Part shown: piece after piece, positions 36,181 through 46,766 of the stretch | Position numbering within the stretch: the stretch's first letter is position 1 | Layout: each line of letters opens with the position of its first letter | Assembly (NCBI GenBank): GCA_025560025.1 | Contig: CP048486.1 | Coordinates: forward strand, 372,001 to 436,000 | From: Agrobacterium tumefaciens | GTDB lineage: Bacteria > Pseudomonadota > Alphaproteobacteria > Rhizobiales > Rhizobiaceae | Reading direction: 5' to 3' | Length of the DNA: 64,000 nucleotides | The notes under the pieces: model-generated | Seen by the model: only the letters and a program-made list of their open reading frames with translations | Databases searched by the model: none | Told to the model about the DNA's origin: nothing | Translations under genes and position numbers: made by a program

Positions 36181-37437
36181 ATGAACGTCACTATCCTCGG
36201 AGCCGGCGTTGTCGGCGTGACATCCGCCTGGTATCTGGCCAAAGCCGGACACAAGGTGACGGTGATCGACCGCCAGCCGGCCGCAGCGCTCGAAACCAGC
36301 TTCGCCAATGCCGGCGAGGTTTCCCCCGGTTATTCCTCGCCCTGGGCCGCCCCCGGCATTCCGGTCAAGGCGATGAAATGGCTGTTCATGAAACACGCGC
36401 CTCTCATCATCCGCCCGACAGCCGATCCGGCCGCATGGCGCTGGATGAGCCAGATGCTGCGCAACTGCACCTCGGCGCGTTACGCCATCAACAAGAGCCG
36501 CATGGTGCGCGTTGCCGAATATAGCCGCGATTGCCTGATGGCGCTGCGTGAAGAAACCGGCATCGAATATGACCAGCGCATGCAGGGCACACTGGAGGTG
36601 TTCCGCACCCAGAAGCAGTTCGATGCCATCGGCAAGGATGTCGACGTGCTGACGGCGGGCGGCGTGCCTTTCGAGATTCTCGACCGCGACGGCTGCGCCG
36701 CCATCGAACCCGGTCTTTCCCCTTCGAAGGAAAAGATCGTCGGCGGCCTGCGCCTGCCCGGCGACGAGACCGGCGACTGCTTCATGTTCACGACAGAACT
36801 TGCCCGCATGGCCGAAGGGGCGGGCGTCACGTTCCTTTACGATACCGGCATCATGCGCCCCGTCGTCGAGGCAGGACGCGTCAAGGCTGTGGAGACCACC
36901 CGCGGGCTGGTGGAGGCCGATATTTTCGTGGCGGCACTGGGCAGCTATTCGCCGCAGTTCCTGCGCCAGCTTGGCCTTACCCTGCCGGTTTACCCGGTCA
37001 AGGGTTACTCCATCACGGTTCCGATCGTGAAAGAGGAGCGCGCACCCGTTTCCACGGTCATGGACGAGACGTTCAAGGTGGCGATTACCCGGCTCGGCTC
37101 ACGCATTCGCGCCGGCGGCATGGCTGAGATCGCCGGTTTCAGCAAGGATTTGCCCGCGGCCCGGCAGGAAACGCTGGCCCATTCGGTGGAAGACCTGTTC
37201 GGCGGCGCGGGGGATCAGACCCAGGCGAAATTCTGGTGCGGCCTGCGCCCGATGACGCCGGATGGCACGCCTGTCATCGGCGCCACCCGCTACAGCAATC
37301 TTTATCTCAACACCGGCCACGGCACGCTCGGCTGGACCATGTCCTGCGGCTCCGCCCGGGTGCTTGCCGATCTCATCAGCGGCAACAAGCCGGAGATCGA
37401 CACGCACGATCTGGCGATCAGCCGTTACGCCGCCTGA
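36181..37437 (+). CDS. dadA: D-amino acid dehydrogenase small subunit DadA
   Basis: 418 residues. The FAD-binding Rossmann start [20 protein letters not shown] and the DadA-specific [22 protein letters not shown] are followed by [31 protein letters not shown] and the C-terminal [23 protein letters not shown] membrane-associated flavoprotein that oxidises D-alanine to pyruvate and ammonia and passes electrons to the respiratory chain. It shares an operon with dadX. Confidence 0.95.
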   Translation: MNVTILGAGVVGVTSAWYLAKAGHKVTVIDRQPAAALETSFANAGEVSPGYSSPWAAPGIPVKAMKWLFMKHAPLIIRPTADPAAWRWMSQMLRNCTSARYAINKSRMVRVAEYSRDCLMALREETGIEYDQRMQGTLEVFRTQKQFDAIGKDVDVLTAGGVPFEILDRDGCAAIEPGLSPSKEKIVGGLRLPGDETGDCFMFTTELARMAEGAGVTFLYDTGIMRPVVEAGRVKAVETTRGLVEADIFVAALGSYSPQFLRQLGLTLPVYPVKGYSITVPIVKEERAPVSTVMDETFKVAITRLGSRIRAGGMAEIAGFSKDLPAARQETLAHSVEDLFGGAGDQTQAKFWCGLRPMTPDGTPVIGATRYSNLYLNTGHGTLGWTMSCGSARVLADLISGNKPEIDTHDLAISRYAA

Positions 37438-37486
37438 GATCCGGCAGGTCGCCTATCCCCGTCTGGACGGCGGGGATGGCAGCCGC

Positions 37487-38197
37487 TCAAAGCGCGAGCG
37501 CATCCTTCAGCGCCAGACCTTCCTTCATGCGAAGGTCGAGATCGGCCTCGATGTGATCGAGGTGCTGCAGCATCAGCGCACGGGCCTTTGCCGCATCCTT
37601 CGCCTCAAGGGCATCCAGCAGATCGGCATGGTCATTGTGGCCGCAGCTTGAAACACCCGAGCGGCCATAGAGCGCTATCACCAGCGACGAGCGGGCAACC
37701 AGCTCGTCCATGAATTTCTCGAGGATAGCATTGCCGGCAAGCGCAGCCAGCATCAGGTGGAAATCGCCGGATGCCTTGATTTCCGCGCGTCTGGCGGTCG
37801 GGCCGCGCTCATGCTGGTGGCGGCTTTCCTGAACCAGATGCTCTCTCAGCTGCTTTGCCGCCGCAGGCGTGATCTTTTCGATTGCGGCATCGAGAACGCC
37901 GGGCTCGATCAGCCGGCGCGAAGCAAAAACCTGCCGCGCTTCGTCGGGTGTGGGATTGGAGACGAAAGCGCCGCGGTTGCGCTCAGCCTTGACCAGCCCT
38001 TCGTAAGCCAGCATCTGCAATGCCGCCCGCACCACGGTGCGGCTGACGTCGAACAGCGTTCCCACTTCCGATTCCGACAGCTTCGTTCCCGGTGCAAGCC
38101 GTCTGTCGACAATGGCGTCGCGCAGCGTATCTCGAATGGCCTGGGCACGGTCTTCGTGGGATGAATCGGAATTGACGGTTATATGGGCAAGGCTCAT
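37487..38197 (-). CDS. GntR-family (FadR/FCD) transcriptional regulator
   Basis: 236 residues from ATG 38197, with AGGAC upstream. A winged helix (about 10-75: AQAIRDTLRDAIVDRRLAPG, SESEVGTLFDVSRTVVRAAL, EGLVKAERNRGAFV) is joined to an all-helical FCD ligand domain (about 95-225) with HLMLAALAGNAILEKFMDEL and the metal-site His in CGHNDHADLLDAL. FCD regulators usually bind carboxylic acids. It is convergent with dadA and shares no promoter with another gene except possibly the BA14K gene on its other side, so its target is unclear. Confidence 0.88.
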   Translation of the reverse strand: MSLAHITVNSDSSHEDRAQAIRDTLRDAIVDRRLAPGTKLSESEVGTLFDVSRTVVRAALQMLAYEGLVKAERNRGAFVSNPTPDEARQVFASRRLIEPGVLDAAIEKITPAAAKQLREHLVQESRHQHERGPTARRAEIKASGDFHLMLAALAGNAILEKFMDELVARSSLVIALYGRSGVSSCGHNDHADLLDALEAKDAAKARALMLQHLDHIEADLDLRMKEGLALKDALAL

Positions 38198-38376
38198 GGA
38201 CGTGTCCTGTTTGAACTTGAGTTCTAGCGCGAAGCGCGGCCTGCGCAAACAGGAATTGCGAGCTGCCCCCAGCCCGCCACAATTCATTCAGCGCCCGTTC
38301 AGCAGACGGGCTATATTTCTTTAACCATCGAATTTGCAACTGGCAGCGCCCTGCCACCTGGATGGAAGAACACACC

Positions 38377-38853
38377 ATGTCGTCCTTTGCAGCTAAAACC
38401 GTTCTGGCTGTCGCCGTCGCCGCCGCCACCATTGTGCCCTTCAACAGCGCCTCCGCCGGCGACTGGGACCGCCGCGACCGTCGCGATGCTGCCATTCTGG
38501 GTGGTGTGCTCGGTCTTGCCGCCGGTGTCGCCGTCGGTTCCGCCATGTCCCGCCCGGCGCCAGCCTACGATGAGCGCGTCTATGTCGATGAGCCGAGCTA
38601 TGTCTATGAAGAGCCGGATTACCGTTATTACCGCGCAGCACCGCAGCCGGTTTACCGCCCCGCACCGGTCTATCGCGCCCAGCCGGTTTACGACAGCCGC
38701 CCGGTCTACAACCAGCGCCGCACCTATCGTACCATCGAGCCCTGGACCAACGCCTGGTACGACTATTGCTCGCAGCGTTACCGGAGCTTCAACACCCGCA
38801 CCGGCACTTATACGGATTACGACGGCCAGCGCCATTTCTGCGTAGCAGGCTGA
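38377..38853 (+). CDS. BA14K-family secreted protein
   Basis: 158 residues. A signal peptide (about 1-25, LAVAVAAATIVPFNSASA) is followed by a glycine/alanine helix (AAILGGVLGLAAGVAVGSAM) that may be a membrane or glycine-zipper segment, a Tyr/Pro-rich middle with repeated PVYRPAPVY-like units, and the BA14K domain near the C-terminus (WYDYCSQRYRSFNTRTGTYTDYDGQRHFC). BA14K proteins are small Rhizobiales surface or periplasmic proteins, lectin-like in Brucella. ATG 38377 is preferred because GGAAG precedes it; an in-frame ATG exists at 38362. Confidence 0.85.
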   Translation: MSSFAAKTVLAVAVAAATIVPFNSASAGDWDRRDRRDAAILGGVLGLAAGVAVGSAMSRPAPAYDERVYVDEPSYVYEEPDYRYYRAAPQPVYRPAPVYRAQPVYDSRPVYNQRRTYRTIEPWTNAWYDYCSQRYRSFNTRTGTYTDYDGQRHFCVAG

Positions 38854-38933
38854 TTGGGAACACGGTTATTACCGCTATTGTCAGGCCGCGGATGGAAACG
38901 TCCGCGGCTTTTCCATCCGCGCTTCGCGCCGTC

Positions 38934-40298
38934 TTACGCCGTGCCGCTTCTCACATAATCCGCCCGGTTGATGCCATGGCGTTGCAGCTTGTCGTAAAAG
39001 GTCTTGCGGGCAATGCCGAGCGTCGCGATCGTTTCCGCCACGTCGCCATTCGATTGTTCCAGCGTTTCGCGGATGATGCGCGCCTCGATCTCGTCCATGC
39101 GCTCCGGCAGGGTTCCGGAAACGGGGATTGTGGATTGCAACGCGGGCGCGGGCGCCGTTTCCGTCTCCAACCCCAGCACCACCCTCTCGGCGAAATGCCC
39201 GAGTTCGCGCACATTGCCCGGCCAGTCGTGGTCGTTAAGGCGGCGGGAAATGCCGGCGCTGATCTGCGGCACCGGCATGTTGAAACGGTTGGCCGCCTTG
39301 GTGACGAAATGGGAAAACAAGAGCGGAATATCCGCCTTGCGTTCGCGCAGCGGCGGAATGGACAGCGTCACCACATTCAGCCTGTAATAGAGGTCCTCGC
39401 GAAACGTGCCGCGTTCGGCAGGATCGCCAAGATCGACCTTGGCCGCCGCCACCACGCGAATATCGACCGGGCGCTCCTCGTTTGAACCAAGCGGCGAGAC
39501 CTCGCGCATTTCCAGAACGCGCAGCATCTTCACCTGTACGGCAAGCGGCATGCTTTCGATTTCGTCCAGAAACAACGTACCGCCGCTGGAATGTTCGATG
39601 CGGCCCACGCGCTTCTTCTGCGCGCCAGTGAAAGCCCCCGGCTCATGGCCGAAAAGCTCGCTTTCGATCACCGTTTCCGGCAGCGCACCGCAATTCAGCG
39701 CCACGAAATTGCCCTTTGAGCGTTTCTTGCTCCAGCGATGAAGCGCCGTTGCCACCACTTCCTTGCCGCTGCCCGTCTCGCCCGCCACCAGCACATCCAC
39801 ATCCGTATCGGCAATGTGCCTGAGCGTGGTGCGCAGGCGCTCCATGGCGGGCGTCTGGCCGATCAGTGGCAAATCATCCTCCGCCTGCCCCGCCGCCCGG
39901 CGAAGCGCCCGGTTTTCCAGCACGAGGCGGCGTTTTTCCAGCGCCCGGCGGGCGCTTTCCACCATGCGTTCGGCGGGAAATGGCTTGGCGATGAAATCAT
40001 AGGCGCCATTGTGAAGCGCATCGACCGCCATCGGCACATCGCCATGGCCGGTGATGAGAATGACCGGAAGATCGGCATCGATCTTGCGGACATGGTCGAA
40101 AAATTCGAGCCCGGTCATGCCGGGCATGCGTACATCGGTGATGACGACGCCGTCAAAATCCTCGTTCAGGGCCGCCAGCGCCTGCTCGGCACGGGAAAAG
40201 GAGGTGACCGGCAGTCCATCGAGTTCCAGCGTCTGCACCATCGCCTTGCGCAGCTGAGAGTCGTCGTCCACCAGGAATATGGTTCCATCCACCGTCAT
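38934..40298 (-). CDS. dctD: DctD: sigma-54-dependent C4-dicarboxylate response regulator
   Basis: 454 residues in the NtrC-type order. A receiver domain (about 1-120) has the phosphoacceptor Asp in [13 protein letters not shown]. The AAA+ domain (about 145-380) carries Walker [10 protein letters not shown] and the sigma-54 contact loop GAFTGA within [15 protein letters not shown] Fis-type helix-turn-helix (about 408-450, [20 protein letters not shown]) closes the protein. When phosphorylated by DctB it activates dctA from upstream palindromes. It follows dctB with no gap worth noting. The adjacent dctA and its sites make the name secure. Confidence 0.94.
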   Translation of the reverse strand: MTVDGTIFLVDDDSQLRKAMVQTLELDGLPVTSFSRAEQALAALNEDFDGVVITDVRMPGMTGLEFFDHVRKIDADLPVILITGHGDVPMAVDALHNGAYDFIAKPFPAERMVESARRALEKRRLVLENRALRRAAGQAEDDLPLIGQTPAMERLRTTLRHIADTDVDVLVAGETGSGKEVVATALHRWSKKRSKGNFVALNCGALPETVIESELFGHEPGAFTGAQKKRVGRIEHSSGGTLFLDEIESMPLAVQVKMLRVLEMREVSPLGSNEERPVDIRVVAAAKVDLGDPAERGTFREDLYYRLNVVTLSIPPLRERKADIPLLFSHFVTKAANRFNMPVPQISAGISRRLNDHDWPGNVRELGHFAERVVLGLETETAPAPALQSTIPVSGTLPERMDEIEARIIRETLEQSNGDVAETIATLGIARKTFYDKLQRHGINRADYVRSGTA

Positions 40299-40299
40299 G

Positions 40300-42141
40300 T
40301 CATGCTCGCTTCAGATATACGGAAAAAGAGGTGCCCACCGGGCCGCTCACCACCTCGATACGCCCGCCATAGTCCGAAGCAATATCGTTTGATATGACGA
40401 GGCCAAGGCCAAGGCCGCTTTCCTTGGAGGTATTGAAGGGTGAAAAAAGCTGGGCGCGGATGGCCTCGGGAATGCCCGTGCCATTGTCGCTGACGGAAAG
40501 CACGACCATGTCGCCTTCATCGCGCACGCGCACCTCGACGCGGGCGGCGTCAATTGCTTCAGTGGCTTCCAGCGCGTTTTGCAGAAGATTGATGAGGATC
40601 TGCTCCAGCCGGATACGGCTGCCGAGCACTTTCAGATCCTGATCCGGCAACACGATATCCAGCGCATCCATCTGCCCGGAGAAGCGGCTGCGCAACAGCA
40701 TGACCGCACCTTCGATAACCAGTCGAACACTGACAGGCTCGGCGGCGGTGCGGCCCTTACGGGCCAATATCTTCAGGTCGCCGGTAATCGTGCCGATACG
40801 CTCGGTCAGCGCCGCGATGTTTTCGAGATTTTCAGTGGCCTCGGACATGCGGTCGCGCTTCAGTAGCGTGCGGGCATTGTCGGCAAAGGCGCGGATGGTC
40901 GCGACCGGCTGGTTGATTTCGTGCGCCACGCCCGCCGCCACCTGCCCCAGAATGGAAAGGCGGTTGGCCTGCACCAATTCGTGCTGCACATTGCGCAACT
41001 CGCCCGAGGTCTTTTCATGCAGGGCGATTTCGGCCTGCAGATGATCGCGGGTCTTCGTCAGGTCGCGGGTCCGCTCCTGCACCTTCATTTCCAGCTCGGC
41101 GCGGGCGCGCTGCTCCTCTTCCTTTTCCTTGAGTGCCTTGTGCCTGCGCCAGAGCCACAGGGCCGAAAGCGCCATCAGCGGCATCAGCGTCGCCAGCGCC
41201 ACCACCCTGCCCTCGCGGATGGCGGCGTTCAGCGCCGGCGCGACGGGTTGGAGATAATGCAGCGTCCATGAAGTGGTCGGCACCGGCACTTCCAGCCGCA
41301 GATAGTCGCCGCGTTCCCTCCCCGGCTCATCGACATGAATGAGCGGAATACCCTCGCTCGCGCGCCGCGCCGCCCGAAACGGCAGCGTTGAAAGCGCCTC
41401 ATTGCCAAATTGCAGGCTTTCGGAAATGATTTTCCGCCGCGCCTCATCGATCGGCGCAACGGTCTTGAAGCGCCATTCCGGCACGCTGGTCATCAGCACG
41501 ACGCCGTTTCTGTCGACCACATAGACCGGCTTGCCGCCGATGTTCCAGTCTGTCTCCAGCCGGTTGAACTCGACCTTGGCAATGACGACGCCAAGCGGCC
41601 GCCCATCGGCGGCATCGATGCGGCGGGAGATATAAAGACCCGGCCGACGGCTGACATTGCCGAGAGCATAGTGCTCGGACATGCCGGTCTTCATCGCCGC
41701 CTGAAAATATTCGCGGAAAGCATAATTGGAGCCGACAAAGCTGTCGTCCTGCCGCCAGTTGCTCGACGCGATGGTCAATCCGGTCGGCCCGGTCACATAG
41801 ATCACCGAGGATTGCGTACCTTCAATCAGCCCCTCCAGCTTGCGGTTCAACCGGTCGAGGGCAGGAGCACCGCCGCCGTCCAGCGCGGCGGCAAGATCGG
41901 GATCTCCAGAGAGGACAAGCGGAATGGCGCGCGGCCGCTCCAGCGCGACATTCAGGAGCGCGATCTTCAGTTCGGCATCCGTGGCGGCCTCGGAACCGGC
42001 CATGCGCAGCGCCTGATTGCGGGCGAACTCATCGGCCACCAGCAGAACGCCAAGGCTGACGAGCAGCCACAGGCCCGCCAGCGCCAGCCATTGCGCCCGC
42101 CGCTTCGCATGGGAATGAGATGTCTGATCCTGATAGGTCAT
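40300..42141 (-). CDS. dctB: DctB: C4-dicarboxylate sensor histidine kinase
   Basis: 613 residues from ATG 42141. Two membrane helices (about 19-40 and 297-318) bracket a periplasmic dCACHE sensor domain containing [20 protein letters not shown] and the substrate-contact region [22 protein letters not shown] coiled coil (about 320-385, [20 protein letters not shown]) leads to the dimerisation helix with the phosphorylated His in [13 protein letters not shown], then the ATPase boxes [16 protein letters not shown] and GLGLGLVIS. No Shine-Dalgarno is clear at this ATG, so the start is less certain than the identity. It senses succinate, malate and fumarate and phosphorylates DctD. Confidence 0.92.
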   Translation of the reverse strand: MTYQDQTSHSHAKRRAQWLALAGLWLLVSLGVLLVADEFARNQALRMAGSEAATDAELKIALLNVALERPRAIPLVLSGDPDLAAALDGGGAPALDRLNRKLEGLIEGTQSSVIYVTGPTGLTIASSNWRQDDSFVGSNYAFREYFQAAMKTGMSEHYALGNVSRRPGLYISRRIDAADGRPLGVVIAKVEFNRLETDWNIGGKPVYVVDRNGVVLMTSVPEWRFKTVAPIDEARRKIISESLQFGNEALSTLPFRAARRASEGIPLIHVDEPGRERGDYLRLEVPVPTTSWTLHYLQPVAPALNAAIREGRVVALATLMPLMALSALWLWRRHKALKEKEEEQRARAELEMKVQERTRDLTKTRDHLQAEIALHEKTSGELRNVQHELVQANRLSILGQVAAGVAHEINQPVATIRAFADNARTLLKRDRMSEATENLENIAALTERIGTITGDLKILARKGRTAAEPVSVRLVIEGAVMLLRSRFSGQMDALDIVLPDQDLKVLGSRIRLEQILINLLQNALEATEAIDAARVEVRVRDEGDMVVLSVSDNGTGIPEAIRAQLFSPFNTSKESGLGLGLVISNDIASDYGGRIEVVSGPVGTSFSVYLKRA

Positions 42142-42148
42142 GCGACAA

Positions 42149-42168
42149 TTGTGCGGATTTACGCACAG
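42149..42168. promoter_or_regulatory. DctD upstream activator site, distal
   Basis: TTGTGCGGATTTACGCACAG, an imperfect palindrome with TGTGCG/CGCACA arms, 8 bp upstream of the dctB ATG. Its centre is 33 bp (about three turns) from the centre of the proximal site. The closeness to dctB suggests DctD could also affect dctB expression. Confidence 0.7.
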
Positions 42169-42181
42169 ACCGCAAGAGATT

Positions 42182-42201
42182 TTGTCCGGAATTCCGCACA
42201 A
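42182..42201. promoter_or_regulatory. DctD upstream activator site, proximal
   Basis: TTGTCCGGAATTCCGCACAA, a palindrome with a GGAATTCC centre, about 80 bp upstream of the sigma-54 promoter. Paired palindromic sites of this type bind DctD in rhizobial dctA promoters. Confidence 0.8.
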
Positions 42202-42273
42202 ATGCCTATGGGCGGATCAAGCGCCAATAAAAACTACTTTTGAAATCAGCCAGTTACACCAAATAAGCAAGTC

Positions 42274-42289
42274 TGGCATGCGTATTGCA
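42274..42289 (+). promoter_or_regulatory. Sigma-54 promoter of dctA
   Basis: TGGCATGCGTATTGCA fits the -24/-12 consensus TGGCAC/T-N5-TTGCA exactly, with GG and GC at the required spacing, 89 bp before the dctA start. Confidence 0.93.
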
Positions 42290-42377
42290 CATGACTCCGC
42301 AATCGGCGCGAAGCCGTCAACGTCACGGCGATCCCGGGAGGCCAATAAAGGCAGGGTGAGGCCGAGGAGGAAAAAAC

Positions 42378-43724
42378 ATGATCGATACGACAGCCGTGGC
42401 CGCAGGCCACGCCAAGCAGCCATTCTACAAGCACCTGTATTTCCAGGTTCTGGTGGCCATCATCGCCGGTATCGCGCTCGGCCATTTCTATCCGGCTTTC
42501 GGCGAACAGCTGAAGCCGCTCGGCGACGGCTTCATCCGCCTCGTCAAGATGATCATCGCACCCGTCATCTTCCTCACCGTCGCAACCGGCATCGCCGGCA
42601 TGAACGACATGAAGAAGGTGGGCCGCGTGGCCGGCAAGGCCATGATCTACTTCCTCGTATTCTCCACGCTCGCGCTCATCGTTGGCCTCATCGTCGCCAA
42701 CACCGTGCAGCCGGGCGCCGGCATGAACATCGATCCGGCCACGCTGGATGCCAAGGCCGTCGCGACCTACGCCGACAAGGCCCATGAGCAGACCATCACC
42801 GGCTTCCTGATGAACATCATTCCGACAACCATCGTCGGTGCATTCGCCAGCGGCGATATCCTGCAGGTGCTGTTCTTCTCGGTGCTGTTCGGCATCGCGC
42901 TCGGCATCGTCGGTGAAAAGGGCAAGCCCGTCACCGATTTCATGCATGCCCTGATGTATCCGATCTTCAAGCTGGTCGCGATCCTGATGAAGGCCGCCCC
43001 CATCGGCGCTTTTGGCGCCATGGCCTTCACCATCGGCAAATACGGCATCTCGTCCGTCACCAACCTTGCGATGCTGATCGGCACCTTCTACGTCACGTCC
43101 TTCCTGTTCGTGTTCGTGGTTCTCGGCGCGGTCTGCCGTTATAACGGCTTCTCCATCGTCGCGCTCATCCGCTATATCAAGGAAGAACTGCTGCTGGTTC
43201 TCGGCACGTCGTCTTCCGAAGCCGCCCTGCCGGGCCTGATGAGCAAGATGGAAAAGGCCGGCTGCAAGCGCTCCGTCGTCGGCCTCGTCATTCCCACCGG
43301 TTATTCCTTCAACCTTGACGGAACCAACATCTACATGACGCTGGCGGCTCTGTTCATCGCGCAGGCGACCGGCATCCACCTGTCCTTCGGTGAACAGATC
43401 CTGCTGCTGCTGGTGGCGATGCTCTCCTCCAAGGGTGCCGCCGGCATCACCGGCGCGGGCTTCATCACGCTCGCGGCAACCCTCTCCGTCGTGCCTTCGG
43501 TTCCGGTCGCCGGCATGGCGCTGATCCTCGGCATCGACCGTTTCATGTCGGAATGCCGCGCCCTCACCAACTTCGTCGGCAATGCGGTCGCCACCATCGT
43601 CGTTGCCCGTTGGGAAGGCGAACTGGATCAGGACCAGCTTGCCCGCGTCCTGAGCGGCAAGGAAGAATTCACCGGTATCGCCGATGTGGATCAGCTTCCG
43701 GCTTCGGTTCAGCCCGCCGAATAA
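42378..43724 (+). CDS. dctA: DctA: C4-dicarboxylate/proton symporter
   Basis: 448 residues of the DAACS family. The N-terminal helix [20 protein letters not shown], the [23 protein letters not shown] segment, the re-entrant loop [17 protein letters not shown] (about residues 276-292), the [25 protein letters not shown] signature (about 309-333) and the second hairpin [14 protein letters not shown] are all present. GAGGAGG precedes the ATG. It takes up succinate, malate and fumarate across the inner membrane. Expression depends on sigma-54 with DctD. Confidence 0.97.
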   Translation: MIDTTAVAAGHAKQPFYKHLYFQVLVAIIAGIALGHFYPAFGEQLKPLGDGFIRLVKMIIAPVIFLTVATGIAGMNDMKKVGRVAGKAMIYFLVFSTLALIVGLIVANTVQPGAGMNIDPATLDAKAVATYADKAHEQTITGFLMNIIPTTIVGAFASGDILQVLFFSVLFGIALGIVGEKGKPVTDFMHALMYPIFKLVAILMKAAPIGAFGAMAFTIGKYGISSVTNLAMLIGTFYVTSFLFVFVVLGAVCRYNGFSIVALIRYIKEELLLVLGTSSSEAALPGLMSKMEKAGCKRSVVGLVIPTGYSFNLDGTNIYMTLAALFIAQATGIHLSFGEQILLLLVAMLSSKGAAGITGAGFITLAATLSVVPSVPVAGMALILGIDRFMSECRALTNFVGNAVATIVVARWEGELDQDQLARVLSGKEEFTGIADVDQLPASVQPAE

Positions 43725-43777
43725 TACGACCTCCCAAGGTCCGGCCTGTCCCGGTTTTCCGGGCAGGCTCTCGCATG

Positions 43778-43813
43778 AAGGCCGGCGCATCGGGATCGAT
43801 GCTCCGGCCTTTC
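43778..43813 (+). terminator. Probable terminator after dctA
   Basis: AAGGCCGG (43778-43785) and CCGGCCTT (43804-43811), with an inner GCATC/GATGC pairing, form a long stable hairpin followed by a short T-rich stretch. The poor T-run makes it moderate. Confidence 0.55.
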
Positions 43814-43914
43814 ATCGTTCAAGCCTTCCCGCGCACTGAAAACGGTTTTTATAAGCTTTCCGATGCTGTAGAGCCGAATAGGAAGAACGAATGCGAAGAA
43901 CGGAGTAGGCCCAT

Positions 43915-44352
43915 ATGAAGAACCTGTTTCTGGCCTGGCAATTCTGGGCGCTGTTATCGGCGGCTTTCGCGGCATTGACCGCGATTTTTGCGAAAGTCGG
44001 CATCGAAAATGTCAATTCCGATTTCGCCACCTTCATCCGCACCATCGTCATCCTCGCCGCCGCCGGCCTGATGGTTTATGTGACCGGCAACTGGCAGCAG
44101 CCCTCCACCCTTTCGGCACGGACGTGGATTTTTCTCGTGCTTTCGGGTCTGGCGACCGGCGCCTCGTGGATATGTTATTTCCGGGCGCTGAAAATCGGCG
44201 ACGCCGCCCGCGTCGCCCCCATCGACAAGCTCAGCGTCGTCTTCGTCGCCGTCTTCGCGGTTCTGTTTCTGGGGGAACGGCTGTCGCTGCCCAACTGGCT
44301 GGGCGTAGTGCTGATCGCCTGCGGCGCGGTGCTTGTGGCATATCGCGGATAA
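43915..44352 (+). CDS. Half-size EamA-family transporter
   Basis: 145 residues, a single EamA unit with about five membrane helices: FWALLSAAFAALTAIFAKVG, FIRTIVILAAAGLMVYVTG, IFLVLSGLATGASWICYFRAL, VFVAVFAVLFLGERL and WLGVVLIACGAVLVAYRG. The common drug/metabolite transporters have two such units in one chain, so this form probably works as a dimer. The residues GDAARVAPIDKLSVVF between helices 3 and 4 are typical of this single-unit group. It is a monocistronic gene between dctA and the convergent aminotransferase. Substrate unknown. Confidence 0.85.
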   Translation: MKNLFLAWQFWALLSAAFAALTAIFAKVGIENVNSDFATFIRTIVILAAAGLMVYVTGNWQQPSTLSARTWIFLVLSGLATGASWICYFRALKIGDAARVAPIDKLSVVFVAVFAVLFLGERLSLPNWLGVVLIACGAVLVAYRG

Positions 44353-44407
44353 GGCGGGCGAACAGCGCTGCCCGGCCGGATGAACGGCCGGGACATTCGC
44401 AAAGTCA

Positions 44408-45760
44408 TCAGGTGCGTGCCGACGCAGCCTTGTCCAGACCACGCTTCACACCGGCAAACAGGTCATCGAGCTGCTCGGCGGTGATGATCAGCGGCGGGCA
44501 GAAGCAGATAGATTCGCCGATCGGGCGGGTGATCACACCCTCTTCCTCGATGGCAGCGGCGATGGCGAGCGTCGCATCGCCCGGCTTTGTGCCTTCCCAT
44601 GGCTTTATCTCCAGCGCGCCGAGAAGACCGACACCGCGCGAGGAGTGCACCAGCGGGTGATCGGCAAGCGCCTTCAGATGATCGAGGAACCTGCCCTCCA
44701 GCCGGGCGACATTGCCGACCAGATCGCGCTCCTGAATGATCTTCAGGTTCTCCAGCCCTACGGCCGTCGCAACCGGGTGGCCGGAGGCGGTGTAACCATG
44801 GCCGAAGGAGCCGATGCGGTCGGACTCATCGGCGATCGGCTGGTAAAAATTATCATTCATGATGATCGCCGAAAGCGGCATGTAGGATGAGGATATCTGC
44901 TTGGAAACGACAAGCACATCCGGCTTGATGCCATAGGTCTCGCAGGCGAACATCTTGCCCGTGCGGCCAAAACCACAGATCACCTCGTCCACGACAAGCA
45001 GAATGTCGTATTTCTTCAGGATTGCCTGCACGCCTTCCCAATAACCTTCGGGTGGCAGAAGAACACCGCCGGCACCCATCACCGGCTCACCCCAGAAGGC
45101 TGCGATGGTTTCGGGACCTTCGCTGAGGATCAGGTCCTCCAGTTCTTTCAGGATGCGTGCGGTGAACTCCGCCTCGCTTTCGCCGTCCCTTCCGAAATGC
45201 ACATAGGAGGGGCAGGCGGTATGCAGCATGCGGTCCAGCGGCAGGTCGAAGCTCTCGTGGTTGCGCGGCAGGCCGGTGATCGATGCGGAAGCAATCGTCA
45301 CGCCATGATAGCCCTTGATGCGGCCAATGATCTTCTTCTTCTCCCTTTTGCCAAGCGCATTGGAGCGATACCACACCATCTTGGCGACAAGATCGTTGGC
45401 CTCGGACCCCGAAGAGGTGAAATGCACCTTCGACATCGGCACCGGCGAAAGCTCGATCAGCAACTCGGCAAGATCGACGGACGGGCCGTGCGTCTTGTAG
45501 GAGAAGGTGTGGTAATAGGGCAGCTTCTGCATCTGCTTTGTCGCCGCGTCCACCAGCCGCTGTTCGCCGAAACCGAGCGCCACCGACCACAGCCCCGCCA
45601 TTGCCTCGATATAGCGCTTACCGCTGCTATCAGTCACATAGATACCGTCGCCGCTTTCGATCACCAGACCGCCGGTCTTCTCGAATTTGCGCAGGTTGAC
45701 GTTCGGATGCATCTGGTAGGCGATATCGCGTGCCTCGACGGAATTCGGCAGAATGGTCAT
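44408..45760 (-). CDS. Class III PLP-dependent aminotransferase (omega-transaminase type)
   Basis: 450 residues from ATG 45760. Family marks: ALGFGEQRLVDAATKQM, HFTSSGSEANDLVAKMVWY (PLP phosphate region), IKGYHGVTIASASITGLPRNH, a conserved Glu-Pro in WGEPVMGAGGVLLPPEGYW, LLVVDEVICGFGRTGKMF and the PLP lysine in LVVSKQISSSYMPLSAIIM (about residue 288). This is the beta-alanine/putrescine-pyruvate or GABA type, moving an omega-amino group to a keto acid. It follows the SDR gene by 37 bp on the same strand, so the two may act in sequence on one amine or amino alcohol. Confidence 0.9.
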   Translation of the reverse strand: MTILPNSVEARDIAYQMHPNVNLRKFEKTGGLVIESGDGIYVTDSSGKRYIEAMAGLWSVALGFGEQRLVDAATKQMQKLPYYHTFSYKTHGPSVDLAELLIELSPVPMSKVHFTSSGSEANDLVAKMVWYRSNALGKREKKKIIGRIKGYHGVTIASASITGLPRNHESFDLPLDRMLHTACPSYVHFGRDGESEAEFTARILKELEDLILSEGPETIAAFWGEPVMGAGGVLLPPEGYWEGVQAILKKYDILLVVDEVICGFGRTGKMFACETYGIKPDVLVVSKQISSSYMPLSAIIMNDNFYQPIADESDRIGSFGHGYTASGHPVATAVGLENLKIIQERDLVGNVARLEGRFLDHLKALADHPLVHSSRGVGLLGALEIKPWEGTKPGDATLAIAAAIEEEGVITRPIGESICFCPPLIITAEQLDDLFAGVKRGLDKAASART

Positions 45761-45797
45761 GGGTGAGGGCTCCGTTTCGGTTGGATGGGCTGAAGCG

Positions 45798-46532
45798 TCA
45801 GACGTGCTGGCCGCCATTGATGTGAATTTCCGCGCCGTTGATATAGCTCGACTGCTCCGAGCAGAGAAAATGGATGGTCTGCGCCACCTCGGCCGTGGTG
45901 CCGAGCCGTCCGAGCGGCACCTGCGCCTCCACCAGTTCGGCGGTTCCCGGAGAAAGGATCGCGGTGTTGATTTCGCCGGGTGCGATGGCGTTGGCGCGCA
46001 CGCCACGCGGGCCGAATTCATGCGCCAGCTCCCGCGTCAAGGCCGCGAGCGCCGCCTTCGATGTCGCATAGGCCACGCCGGCAAAAGGGTGCACCCGCGA
46101 GCCGACGATGGATGTGACGTTGACGATACAACCCTTCGCCGCCTCCAGTTCCGGCAGAAGCGCGCGGGCAAGCAGCGCCGTCGAGACAAGATTGACGTTG
46201 AGCACCCGTGTCCAGATGTCGGCCGTGGTATCGGCAACGCCAAGACGGCTTCCGCCTTCGCCCTTTGGCGAGATGCCCGCATTGTTGACGAGAGCGGCAA
46301 GCTTTCCCTCCGGCAGGCGCGAGCGCACTTCATCTGCCAGTTGGTCGATGCGGGAGAGGTCCTCGAGATCGGCCTGGATATGGCTCTCCCGCGCCGAAGG
46401 CCAGCGGCACTCCTCCGAAAAGGGTTGCCGCGATACGGTAAGGATTCTCCAGCCTTTTTCCTGAAACAATTTGACGGTGGCATGCCCTATTCCGCGGCTG
46501 GCGCCGGTCAGAAGCATATAAGGAACAGCCAT
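45798..46532 (-). CDS. Short-chain dehydrogenase/reductase
   Basis: 244 residues from ATG 46532 with AGGAG upstream. Classical SDR marks: TGASRGIGHA (cofactor glycine motif, about 9-18), NNAGIS (about 88-93), the catalytic Ser in NVTSIVGS and Tyr-x3-Lys in YATSKAALAAL (about 156-160), and a C-terminal SSYINGAEIHINGGQHV. The frame remains open far upstream of this start, but that part is antisense to celD and is not coding. It is operonic with the class III aminotransferase. Substrate not predictable. Confidence 0.9.
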   Translation of the reverse strand: MAVPYMLLTGASRGIGHATVKLFQEKGWRILTVSRQPFSEECRWPSARESHIQADLEDLSRIDQLADEVRSRLPEGKLAALVNNAGISPKGEGGSRLGVADTTADIWTRVLNVNLVSTALLARALLPELEAAKGCIVNVTSIVGSRVHPFAGVAYATSKAALAALTRELAHEFGPRGVRANAIAPGEINTAILSPGTAELVEAQVPLGRLGTTAEVAQTIHFLCSEQSSYINGAEIHINGGQHV

Positions 46533-46766
46533 ATGAGAACTCCTGTGCCATGCGGACCGTTGAGCCGGGCGTGCATTCAGCCCGCATGTTAGAGAGTTAC
46601 AATCGACGAACAAGGGCTTTTTTGTCGCGGCAGAACGTTGGAAGACGAGCGACGGGCTAATCCCATTTGATGCAGGCCTTTCACCCGAAGGGAATATTTG
46701 AAGCCAGCCATTTGCCCATAAAATGAAACCTCCCGAATGTGTGATCAGTATTGGGAGGGGGCAAGA

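Noticed and set aside
43741..43775. Hairpin CCTGTCCCGGTTTTCCGGGCAGG directly after dctA considered as the terminator.
   Set aside because: It lacks any T-run; the longer hairpin at 43778-43813 is a better candidate.
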